From a virus, in IMG/VR virus record IMGVR_UViG_3300014497_000021, positions 1-31,778 of that record: 31,778 nt of DNA. One strand, written 5' to 3'. The stretch's first letter is position 1; each line of letters begins with the position of its first letter. Both the position numbers and the translations under genes were made by a program. The notes beneath the pieces were generated by a model. It was not told the origin of the DNA and did no database searches. It saw only the letters and a program-made list of their open reading frames with translations. This document shows positions 22,773 to 28,716 of this stretch, in pieces.

Positions 22773-23111
22773 ATGCCCGAGTCGGGTCATACGTGGCGCA
22801 AAGCCTTCAAGGGCGAGCCCATCGAAGCAGCCCATGTCCGCCTGTGGACACGCGGCCGGGTGAAGCACCCCGACGCCCCGCCCATCGCGAACGAGCTGTA
22901 CGTCGCTGTCCTCAAAGCCGGTGCCGACGTCATCACGATGACCCTCTCCACCGCGGGCAGCCGCATCCGCATCACCGCCGAAGGCGCCGAGCCGCTCCCC
23001 GTGACCTTCAGCCACGGTCCCGGCTGGATCCTCGTCAACGGCCTCGCCCACCTGTCCGGGATCACCACCGACGAGTGCGGCATCTGGGCCCAGTTAGGGA
23101 TCGAGCGGTGA
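22773..23111 (+). CDS. Small degenerate GHKL/HATPase-like protein, 112 aa
   Basis: ATG 22773 with CGGGGGAA seven bases upstream. The order of elements resembles the short ATP-binding (RsbW-like) proteins common in Streptomyces: ANELYVAVLKAGADVITMTL at the N-box position, STAGSRIRITAEGAEPLPV for the strand and D-box region, and GPGWILVNGLAHLSG for the G-box, ending DECGIWAQLGIER like the 'vWA.L' end of that family. But the N-box asparagine and the D-box aspartate are absent, so ATP binding is doubtful. It heads a three-gene operon divergent from the GntR gene and is probably under its control. The family link is my pattern reading and needs a profile or structure search. Confidence 0.55.
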   Translation: MPESGHTWRKAFKGEPIEAAHVRLWTRGRVKHPDAPPIANELYVAVLKAGADVITMTLSTAGSRIRITAEGAEPLPVTFSHGPGWILVNGLAHLSGITTDECGIWAQLGIER

Positions 23112-23317
23112 GGCGCGAGCCCCCGCCCGCCACCGAGCTGGGCTACGAGGCCTACTCGGGCCGCGCCTGCTGCTGGTGCGGCAAGAAGCTATGGAGCGGC
23201 GCCGTCAGCGCCGGCATCTCGCGCGGCCAGCAGGGCGCCGTCGTCCTCGACATCGAGGTGTACGCCTGCCCGTGCTGCGCCGTCCCGGAGACCAGCAACT
23301 CCGAGGAGGAGCACTGA
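23108..23317 (+). CDS. Cysteine-rich zinc-ribbon-like small protein, 69 aa
   Basis: GTG 23108 overlaps the preceding stop (GTGA). Sequence features: an acidic N-terminus, then RACCWCGKKLW (C21, C22, C24) and, after a strand-turn-strand (AGISRGQQGAVVLDIEVYAC), CPCCAVPETS (C54, C56, C57). The two cysteine clusters about 30 residues apart give a zinc ribbon. It is a member of the operon under the GntR-associated promoter. Function not recognised; such proteins are frequent in Streptomyces mobile elements. Confidence 0.65.
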   Translation: MRREPPPATELGYEAYSGRACCWCGKKLWSGAVSAGISRGQQGAVVLDIEVYACPCCAVPETSNSEEEH

Positions 23318-23496
23318 TGTACGAAGGCGTCCGCATCTGCTGCCGCTGCCAGCAAGGCATCCTGCCCGGCGAACCCTGGGAGGAGAACACCCACGACCGG
23401 CCGACCAGCGCGCCGCTCATCCTGTTCAGCCATAAGGGCGGCGTCTGCAAACAGCAGCCCCGCCAGGAGACCCCCGTCCGTTCCTGCACCCCGTGA
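23317..23496 (+). CDS. Cysteine-containing small protein, 59 aa
   Basis: ATG 23317 overlaps the previous stop (TGATG). MYEGVRICCRCQQGILPGEP gives C8, C9 and C11. Further cysteines appear at C44 in KGGVCKQQ and near the end (SCTP). The spacing resembles a small zinc-binding unit like that of the preceding gene, and the two may be related or work together. Last gene of the three-gene operon, followed by two hairpins. Confidence 0.6.
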   Translation: MYEGVRICCRCQQGILPGEPWEENTHDRPTSAPLILFSHKGGVCKQQPRQETPVRSCTP

Positions 23497-23521
23497 GCAC
23501 GTAGGGGCGGGCGGGCTGCGC

Positions 23522-23555
23522 GGCCCCGGCCGGTGGGTGCATCCCGGCCGGGGCC
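23522..23555. terminator. Hairpin between convergent operons
   Basis: GGCCCCGGCCGG (23522-23533) and CCGGCCGGGGCC (23544-23555) pair perfectly over 12 bp around a 10-base loop. It follows the + strand operon by 25 bases. No T tract. Probable terminator of the kind common in high-GC actinomycetes. Confidence 0.6.
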
Positions 23556-23573
23556 GGCCCATGTCCGGGGAAC

Positions 23574-23596
23574 TGGACCAGTGTCTTACTGGTCCA
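23574..23596. terminator. Second hairpin between convergent operons
   Basis: TGGACCAGT (23574-23582) and ACTGGTCCA (23588-23596) are perfect 9-bp arms around GTCTT. It lies 24 bases beyond the stop of the minus-strand gene ending at 23621, so it probably terminates that operon while the hairpin at 23522 serves the + strand operon. Confidence 0.55.
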
Positions 23597-23620
23597 TCCC
23601 TGCGACCAGCGCTCCCACGT

Positions 23621-23863
23621 CTACTCGCCGCCGAACTCCTCACGGCTACCGAGGTGTGGATCGTCGAACACCCGGACCTCCCACCACTCTTGGAAGACGT
23701 TCGGCTCGTCCTTCTTCGGGAGCGCGATGCGCCGCACCTGGAAGCCGGTGCCGAGCATCTCGGCACCTTCCATGAACTGGGTGACGATGCTGATGTCCTG
23801 GGTCAGGATGAGCTTCGTCTGTCGCGGATTGGCGCTGTAGCCACCGGTGCGGTCGTCAGGCAT
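23621..23863 (-). CDS. Hypothetical protein, 80 aa, second gene of a minus-strand operon
   Basis: Start ATG 23863 with GGGGGAGAAAG directly upstream; it overlaps the end of the upstream gene by 8 bases. The sequence has a beta-alpha-beta feel (NPRQTKLILTQDISIVTQFM, EGAEMLGTGFQVRRIALPKK, VFQEWWEVRVFDDPH) with an acidic tail. No family recognised. It belongs with the next gene and lies in the prophage-boundary segment. Confidence 0.6.
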   Translation of the reverse strand: MPDDRTGGYSANPRQTKLILTQDISIVTQFMEGAEMLGTGFQVRRIALPKKDEPNVFQEWWEVRVFDDPHLGSREEFGGE

Positions 23864-24113
23864 CTTTCTCCCCCTCGTCCTCATCCTCCTCGTCGACGGC
23901 CAGGAGCATGTCCTCGTAGAGGATGACCTCGAAGCCTTCGACGAAGGAGTCAACGCCGTCGGTGTCTCGTTCCCAGCGGTTCTTGAACTGCACGCCAAGC
24001 CCCAGGGTTCTGGCTGCCTTGACGGCCTCCATCGCTTCCTCGAAGGTGCTGGGGTAGATCTCCTTCAACACCGCCGGATTGACCTCGTAGCCCGACTCCT
24101 CGACCCAGCTCAT
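23856..24113 (-). CDS. Hypothetical acidic protein, 85 aa, first gene of a minus-strand operon
   Basis: Start ATG 24113 with GAGGGAAG upstream. The protein MSWVEESGYEVNPAVLKEIY is helical and strongly acidic, with STFEEAMEAVKAARTLGLGV and a final run LAVDEEDEDEGEKDA. The net negative charge could suit a DNA-mimic or a partner of a basic protein, but this is only composition. Divergent from nothing nearby; its promoter must lie in 24114-24326. No family recognised. Confidence 0.65.
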   Translation of the reverse strand: MSWVEESGYEVNPAVLKEIYPSTFEEAMEAVKAARTLGLGVQFKNRWERDTDGVDSFVEGFEVILYEDMLLAVDEEDEDEGEKDA

Positions 24114-24326
24114 CGCTTCCCCTCTGCCGCTTTTCCTGCCGGAGCCAGCATGGGCGCGAGCGTCAGTTGGAGGCAGCGGTTCCGCGAGTCGGGCAGCCTT
24201 GATCGCCAGGCTTTCGGGCCAGCGGCGGGCCAGCTAATGATCTTCAGAGGCGGGTAAGCCCCGGCCCATCGCGAGGATTCGAGGCTGCGCAGCAGGTGAA
24301 AACGTTCCTGCACCAGTAAGCGAGAG
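24114..24326. other. Noncoding interval between accessory operon and tRNA (likely att-side DNA)
   Basis: No convincing gene. A 67-aa minus-strand frame (24110-24313) is open, but its composition (Arg/Pro/Ser/Trp-rich) is not protein-like. The interval must carry the promoter for the minus-strand operon. If the prophage uses the tRNA 3' end as its attachment site, the phage half of attR lies here, next to 24327. Confidence 0.4.
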
Positions 24327-24400
24327 TGGGGCGGGTGGGACTCGAACCCACGGCCGACGGATTATGAGTCCGCTGCTCTAACCGGCTGAGCTACCGCCCC
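24327..24400 (-). tRNA. tRNA with CAU anticodon (elongator Met or Ile2)
   Basis: A 74-base cloverleaf: acceptor stem GGGGCGG (24400-24394) with CCGCCCC, discriminator A at 24327, D arm TAGCTCAGCCGGTTAGAGCA, anticodon arm with loop CTCATAA (anticodon CAU), and T arm with GGTTCGAGTCC. No encoded CCA. The CAU anticodon fits elongator methionine tRNA or the lysidine-modified isoleucine tRNA; the sequence alone does not settle this. Its 3' end faces the prophage, which fits integration at a tRNA 3' end. Confidence 0.92.
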
Positions 24401-24453
24401 ATAGCGGCGTGTCGCGTACATGTGTGCGCGCCGTCTGCCGCAGCATAGCCGCT

Positions 24454-24476
24454 CATACGATCTCCTGCTTCGTATG
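24454..24476. repeat. Short inverted repeat upstream of the CAU tRNA
   Basis: CATACGA (24454-24460) and TCGTATG (24470-24476) are perfect 7-bp arms around TCTCCTGCT. It lies 54 to 76 bases upstream of the tRNA 5' end and downstream of the tRNA-Asn terminator. It may be a protein-binding site or hairpin in the tRNA promoter region. Confidence 0.3.
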
Positions 24477-24543
24477 GTCGACTTCGCATGCCCTTCAAGA
24501 CTCCGCTCTGACCTGCACGGTTCCCAGGACCGGGGCGGACATG

Positions 24544-24565
24544 AAAAAGGACCCCGTCGGGGTCC
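24544..24565 (-). terminator. Intrinsic terminator of the tRNA-Asn operon
   Basis: On the minus strand: GGACCCC, loop GAC, GGGGTCC, then TTTTT (plus-strand 24565 down to 24544). A short perfect stem with a run of five T is the classic intrinsic terminator. It lies 12 bases beyond the 3' end of the distal tRNA-Asn gene. Confidence 0.9.
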
Positions 24566-24577
24566 TCGTTCAGCATG

Positions 24578-24650
24578 CTCCCCCGACTGGACTCGAACCA
24601 GTAACCTGCCGGTTAACAGCCGGCTGCTCTGCCAATTGAGCTACGGAGGA
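24578..24650 (-). tRNA. tRNA-Asn (GUU), distal copy
   Basis: 73 bases with acceptor TCCTCCG paired to CGGGGGA (one T-G pair), discriminator G at 24578, D arm TAGCTCAATTGGCAGAGCA, anticodon loop CTGTTAA giving GTT, and T arm GGTTCGAGTCC. No encoded CCA. Identical in sequence to the upstream copy at 24656-24728 and separated from it by 5 bases (CCGAG). Confidence 0.96.
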
Positions 24651-24655
24651 CCGAG

Positions 24656-24728
24656 CTCCCCCGACTGGACTCGAACCAGTAACCTGCCGGTTAACAGCCG
24701 GCTGCTCTGCCAATTGAGCTACGGAGGA
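24656..24728 (-). tRNA. tRNA-Asn (GUU), proximal copy
   Basis: Base-for-base the same 73-base tRNA as 24578-24650, placed upstream in the same transcript. The two genes are tandem with a 5-base spacer and share the terminator at 24544-24565. Confidence 0.96.
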
Positions 24729-24871
24729 ATGCCTCGTTGCATCGAACGTACCTACCTGGGTATTCGCCAGGGGGCGGGCGCTCGCTGCGACACATACATT
24801 AGCGCAAGCAGGGGGGTGCTCCGCCAATCGGTTCCCCCGGCACCGGCCTACACGAGGGAAGGGTGGCCTCC

Positions 24872-25177
24872 ATGCGCTACAAGCTCACGTTCGTCGTCGG
24901 TCTGGCACTGGGTTACGTGCTGGGCACGCGTGCCGGACGCGAACGCTACGAGCAGCTGAAGAAGTCCGCACGCCAGGTCGCCGAGAACCCCGCGGTCCGC
25001 AACACCGCGGAGTCGGCCGCCCAGCAGGGCCGTCAGTTCGCGGGCAAGGCGTACCACGCGGTGAGCGACAAGGTCGGCGACCGGGTCCCGGACTCGGTGG
25101 CCCAGCGGGTGCGCTCGCTGCGGGACCGCAACAGCGACGGGACCGGCGCCGACGACTGGGGCACCAGCAACACCTAG
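24872..25177 (+). CDS. YtxH-like small membrane protein, 101 aa
   Basis: Begins MRYKLTFVVGLALGYVLGTR, one N-terminal transmembrane helix (residues 4-18) followed by AGRERYEQLKKSARQVAENP and an amphipathic helical region (AVRNTAESAAQQGRQFAGKA), the pattern of YtxH-domain proteins of actinobacteria. ATG 24872 is preferred to GTG 24863 because homologues start MRYK/RLTFVVG and GAAGGG is well placed. Ubiquitous in Streptomyces chromosomes; role unknown, perhaps envelope stress. Its last two codons and stop lie in a short tandem repeat. Confidence 0.85.
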   Translation: MRYKLTFVVGLALGYVLGTRAGRERYEQLKKSARQVAENPAVRNTAESAAQQGRQFAGKAYHAVSDKVGDRVPDSVAQRVRSLRDRNSDGTGADDWGTSNT

Positions 25178-25222
25178 GACCGGGCAAACACCTAGGACCG
25201 GGCAAACACCTAGGCCCGATCA
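25169..25222 (+). repeat. Three tandem 18-bp repeats at the YtxH gene end
   Basis: AACACCTAGGACCGGGCA occurs at 25169-25186 and again exactly at 25187-25204, then with three changes at 25205-25222 (AACACCTAGGCCCGATCA). The first copy carries the last two codons (Asn, Thr) and TAG stop of the YtxH-like gene, so the later copies repeat the stop region. Confidence 0.95.
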
Positions 25223-25354
25223 CCACCTGGGCCCAGCAGTCCGCCCAGGCTCGCCCAGGGTTCGTCCACGTTCGGGGCGGCCGCGCGGCGAGGTGTCGTG
25301 TGGTCGGCTCGTGGTCGGCTATTGACGCCACGCGCTCCCGGGCCGCCCGACCCA

Positions 25355-25360
25355 TAGAAT
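25355..25360 (+). promoter_or_regulatory. Possible -10 element for a leaderless kinase mRNA
   Basis: TAGAAT ends seven bases before ATG 25368, and no Shine-Dalgarno sequence precedes this ATG. A -10 at this distance would start transcription at or next to the ATG, giving a leaderless mRNA, which is frequent in Streptomyces. No good -35 is seen at the usual spacing. Confidence 0.35.
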
Positions 25361-25367
25361 TTCGGTC

Positions 25368-26810
25368 ATGGGGATAGTCGCCGGGCTGGACAGTTCGCCC
25401 GATTTCACTCGCATCGTCGTCTGCGACGCGGACACAGGTGCCGTGCTCAGGCAGGGGTACGCCCCCCACCCGCTGGACGGCGACCGACCCTCCGACGTGG
25501 ATCCGCAGGCCTGGCTGCTCTCCCTCGGTGAGGCGGCCGGCGGCGGACTTCTCGAAGGTGTGCAGGCCATCGGCGTGTCGGCCCAGCAGAACGCCGTGAT
25601 CCCGCTGGACTCGCAGGGGAACACCGTCCGCCCCGCGATGGTCGGCGGTGACCGGCGCACCCAGATCGCGGCGGCGGATCTGCTCGACGCCCTGGGCGGG
25701 CGGGAGGCGTGGGCGCAGGCCGTGGGGTGTGTGCCGCAGGCCGCCCAGCCCGTCACCAAGCTGCGCTGGCTCGCCAAGAACGAGCCCGACGCGGCCCTGC
25801 GCGCCGCGATCCTGATGCAGGCCCACGACTGGCTGGTCTGGCAGCTGCTGGGCCGGCCCATGCGAAGGACCACCGACCGGGGCGGGGCCTCGGGGACCGG
25901 CTACTGGTCGGCGGCCACCGGAGGCTACCGCCCCGACCTCGTCGAGCTGGCGCTCGGTCACCAGGCCATCCTGCCCGAGGTGATCGGTCCGGCGGAGGCG
26001 GCCGGTACGACCCCGGAGGGGCTGCTGATCTCCGCCGGGACCGGCGAGACCATGGCCGCCGCATTCGGGCTCGGGATCGGGCTGGGTGACGCGGTCGTGT
26101 CGCTCGGGGCCTCCGGTTCCGTGATGGCCGTACACCCCGAGGCGCTCGTCGACAGCTCCGGGATGATCACCTCCCTGGCCGACGCGACCGGTATGCATCT
26201 GCCGGTCGTCACCACGCTGAACGCCGTACGGACCCTGCGCGGGACCGCCGAGTTGCTCGGGCTGGCGGATCTGGAGGCCCTGTCCGATCTGGCGATGAAG
26301 TCGACGCCGGGGTCGCACGGGCTGGTGCTGCTGCCCTATCTGGAGGGTGAGCGCACGCCGAGTCTGCCGCACACGGCGGGGACGCTGGCCGGGCTGCGGC
26401 GGGAGTCGATGAAGCCGGAGCATCTGGCGCGGGCCGCGTTCGAGGGGATGCTGTGCGGGCTGGCCGACGCGCTCGACGTGCTGCGCGGCCGGGGCGTCGA
26501 CGTACGGCGGATCTTCCTGTTGGGGGCGGCCGCCGAGCTGCCCGCCGTGCAGGCCGCGGCGCCGGCGCTGTTCGGCGCGCAGGTCGTCGTACCACAGCCC
26601 GCCGACTACGCGGCGATCGGCGCCGCCCGGCAGGCGGCCTGGGCGCTCGGGGCCTCGCAGGGGACCCTCGACCCGCGCACTCCGCCGGCCTGGCAGGGCG
26701 CGGCGGCGCAGGTGCTGGAGCCGGGTGAGGAGCTGGCGGTGGGACAGGCCGTGCGGCAGCAGTACGTGTCGGTGCGGGAGCAGACGCATCCCGGGGCGTT
26801 TCGGGCGTGA
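25368..26810 (+). CDS. FGGY-family carbohydrate kinase (xylulokinase-like), divergent active site
   Basis: 480 residues, normal for FGGY kinases. Family features: GVSAQQNAVIPLDSQGN at 69-85 (variant of SGQMHG..llD), GGDRR with D95, the region LISAGTGETMAAAFGLGIGL at 220-239, LGASGSVMAV at 247-256 (normally LGTSG), LLPYLEGERTPSLP in the C-terminal domain, and DVRRIFLLGAAAELPAVQAA near the end. But the phosphate loop near residues 7-14 reads LDSSPDFT instead of DxGTT, and the position of the general-base Asp (GGGDN) holds E227. Likely phosphorylates a sugar or polyol; the substrate is unknown and activity may be altered. Host gene. Confidence 0.8.
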   Translation: MGIVAGLDSSPDFTRIVVCDADTGAVLRQGYAPHPLDGDRPSDVDPQAWLLSLGEAAGGGLLEGVQAIGVSAQQNAVIPLDSQGNTVRPAMVGGDRRTQIAAADLLDALGGREAWAQAVGCVPQAAQPVTKLRWLAKNEPDAALRAAILMQAHDWLVWQLLGRPMRRTTDRGGASGTGYWSAATGGYRPDLVELALGHQAILPEVIGPAEAAGTTPEGLLISAGTGETMAAAFGLGIGLGDAVVSLGASGSVMAVHPEALVDSSGMITSLADATGMHLPVVTTLNAVRTLRGTAELLGLADLEALSDLAMKSTPGSHGLVLLPYLEGERTPSLPHTAGTLAGLRRESMKPEHLARAAFEGMLCGLADALDVLRGRGVDVRRIFLLGAAAELPAVQAAAPALFGAQVVVPQPADYAAIGAARQAAWALGASQGTLDPRTPPAWQGAAAQVLEPGEELAVGQAVRQQYVSVREQTHPGAFRA

Positions 26811-26982
26811 GCGGATAAATGGACCGGTCGGCGGAAGGTAAGGGTCCGGTATGGGTGGCACCCGGAAGGCTGGACCGGGCACTGCTCTCGGCTTAATCGG
26901 TTGAGGTAACGCGGGGGGAATGTTCGACGATGGGTGCCACGGGCAACATACCCGCCCCACCGCCGACTCCGAGAGACGTAGC

Positions 26983-28716
26983 GTGCTCATACGACTTCTG
27001 CGGACCTACCTCAGGCCCTACAAGAAACCCATCGCCGTGCTGGTGCTGCTGCAGTTCCTGCAGACCTGCGCCACTCTCTATCTGCCCACGCTGAACGCGC
27101 ACATCATCGACAACGGTGTCGTCAAGGGCGACACCGGCTACATCCTCTCCTTCGGCGCCCTGATGATCGGCATCTCGCTGGCGCAGGTCGTCTGCAACAT
27201 CGGTGCCGTGTACTACGGCGCCAAGACCGCGTCGGCGCTCGGCCGGGACCTCCGGGCCGCCGTGTTCGACCGGGTGCAGTCCTTCTCGTCGCGCGAGGTC
27301 GGGCACTTCGGGGCGCCCTCGCTGATCACCCGTACGACGAACGACGTGCAGCAGGTCCAGATGCTGGCCCTGATGACGTTCACCCTGATGGTGTCGGCGC
27401 CGATCATGTGCGTCGGCGGCATCGTGCTCGCCCTCGGCCTCGATGTGCCGCTGTCCGCGGTGCTGGTGGCCGTGGTGCCCACGCTGGGCATCTGTGTGAC
27501 GTTGATCGTACGGCGGCTGCGGCCGCTGTTCCGGAAGATGCAGGTCCGCCTCGACACCCTGAACCGGGTGCTGCGCGAGCAGATCACCGGCAACCGCGTG
27601 ATCAGGGCCTTCGTACGGGACGAGTACGAGAATGACCGGTTCCGGAAGGCCAACACCGACCTCACCGAGATGCAGCTGGCCACCGGCAACATGCTCGCGC
27701 TGATGTTCCCGATCGTCATGACGGTGGTGAACCTGTCGTCGATCGCGGTGGTGTGGTTCGGCGCGCACCGCATCGACAGCGGCGGGATGCAGATCGGCGA
27801 TCTGACCGCGTTCCTCGCCTACCTCATGCAGATCGTGATGTCCGTGATGATGGCCACCTTCATGTTCATGATGGTGCCGCGCGCCGAGGTGTGCGCCGAG
27901 CGGATCGAGGAGGTCCTGGAGACCTCGTCGAGCGTGGTGCCGCCGATCGCGCCGGTCACGGAGCTGCGCCGGCACGGACATCTGGAGATCCGCAACGCCG
28001 GATTCCGCTATCCCGGTGCCGAGGAGCCCGTCCTCAAGGGCATCGACCTGGTGGCTCGGCCGGGTGAGGTGACCGCCGTGATCGGCTCCACCGGCAGCGG
28101 CAAGTCCACGCTGCTCGGACTGGTCCCACGGCTGTTCGACGCGACCGACGGCGAGGTGCTGGTCGACGGCACGGACGTGTCGAGCCTCGACCCGAAGCTG
28201 CTCGCGAAGACGGTCGGCATGGTCCCGCAGAAGCCGTACCTGTTCGCCGGGACGGTGGCGACCAACCTCCGCTACGGCAACCCGGACGCGACGGACGAGG
28301 AGCTGTGGCACGCGCTGGAGGTGGCGCAGGCCAAGGACTTCGTCAGCCGGCTGGAAGGCGGGCTGAACGCGCCGATCGCCCAGGGCGGTACGAACGTCTC
28401 CGGTGGTCAGCGGCAGCGGCTGGCGATCGCCCGTACCCTCGTCCAGCGCCCCGAGATCTATCTCTTCGACGACTCCTTCTCCGCCCTCGACTACGCGACG
28501 GACGCGGCGCTGCGGGCCGCGCTCGCCGAGGAGACCGCCGAGGCGACCGTGGTGATCGTCGCCCAGCGGGTGGCGACCATCCGGGACGCCGACCGGATCG
28601 TCGTCCTCGACGAGGGACGGGTCGTCGGCAGCGGCAGGCACCACGAACTGATGGCCGACAACGAGACATACCGGGAGATCGTGCTCTCCCAGTTGACGGA
28701 AGCGGAGGCTGCCTGA
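26983..28716 (+). CDS. ABC exporter half-transporter 1 (degenerate catalytic site)
   Basis: 577 residues from GTG 26983; the usual opening MLIRLLRTYLRPYKKPIAVL supports it over the ATG at 26920. Residues about 15-310 form the six-helix ABC transporter membrane domain. The ATPase has Walker A at 368-376 (GSTGSGKST), signature VSGGQ at 472-476 and Walker B LFDD at 494-497. The residue after the Walker B aspartate is D497 rather than the catalytic glutamate, the known mark of the non-hydrolysing site in heterodimeric exporters. It overlaps the next gene (TGATG). Together they should form one asymmetric exporter, perhaps for lipids, peptides or drugs. Host gene. Confidence 0.9.
   Translation: MLIRLLRTYLRPYKKPIAVLVLLQFLQTCATLYLPTLNAHIIDNGVVKGDTGYILSFGALMIGISLAQVVCNIGAVYYGAKTASALGRDLRAAVFDRVQSFSSREVGHFGAPSLITRTTNDVQQVQMLALMTFTLMVSAPIMCVGGIVLALGLDVPLSAVLVAVVPTLGICVTLIVRRLRPLFRKMQVRLDTLNRVLREQITGNRVIRAFVRDEYENDRFRKANTDLTEMQLATGNMLALMFPIVMTVVNLSSIAVVWFGAHRIDSGGMQIGDLTAFLAYLMQIVMSVMMATFMFMMVPRAEVCAERIEEVLETSSSVVPPIAPVTELRRHGHLEIRNAGFRYPGAEEPVLKGIDLVARPGEVTAVIGSTGSGKSTLLGLVPRLFDATDGEVLVDGTDVSSLDPKLLAKTVGMVPQKPYLFAGTVATNLRYGNPDATDEELWHALEVAQAKDFVSRLEGGLNAPIAQGGTNVSGGQRQRLAIARTLVQRPEIYLFDDSFSALDYATDAALRAALAEETAEATVVIVAQRVATIRDADRIVVLDEGRVVGSGRHHELMADNETYREIVLSQLTEAEAA

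Larger units (their letters stand above)
1..24326. mobile_element. Siphovirus-type prophage, right-hand part (left end outside window)
   Basis: A contiguous set of packaging, capsid, tail and lysis genes in the order typical of long-tailed dsDNA phages, followed by an accessory or lysogeny segment that ends at the 3' end of a tRNA gene. The head, tail and lysis genes are all on the + strand and tightly packed with start/stop overlaps. No integrase, excisionase of certain identity, or replication genes are visible, so the element must continue to the left. The right boundary at the tRNA is inferred from the habit of many phages of integrating into tRNA 3' ends; the matching left att repeat is not in the window. 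Confidence 0.8.

Noticed and set aside
24110-24313. 67-aa minus-strand frame next to the tRNA
   Set aside because: It would overlap the next start by ATGA, but the composition is not protein-like and no ribosome site is evident. It could be part of the att-side DNA.
24578-24728. Tandem repeat read as a CRISPR-like or satellite repeat
   Set aside because: Both units fold as complete tRNA-Asn genes; there is no spacer array.
25322-25360. TTGACG (25322-25327) paired with TAGAAT (25355-25360) as a promoter
   Set aside because: The spacer is 27 bases, far beyond the usual 16-19, so the two are not a matched pair; only the TAGAAT is kept as a weak candidate.
26893-28644. 583-aa minus-strand frame opposite ABC gene 1
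   Set aside because: Shadow of the ABC gene; the Walker and signature motifs lie in the plus frame.
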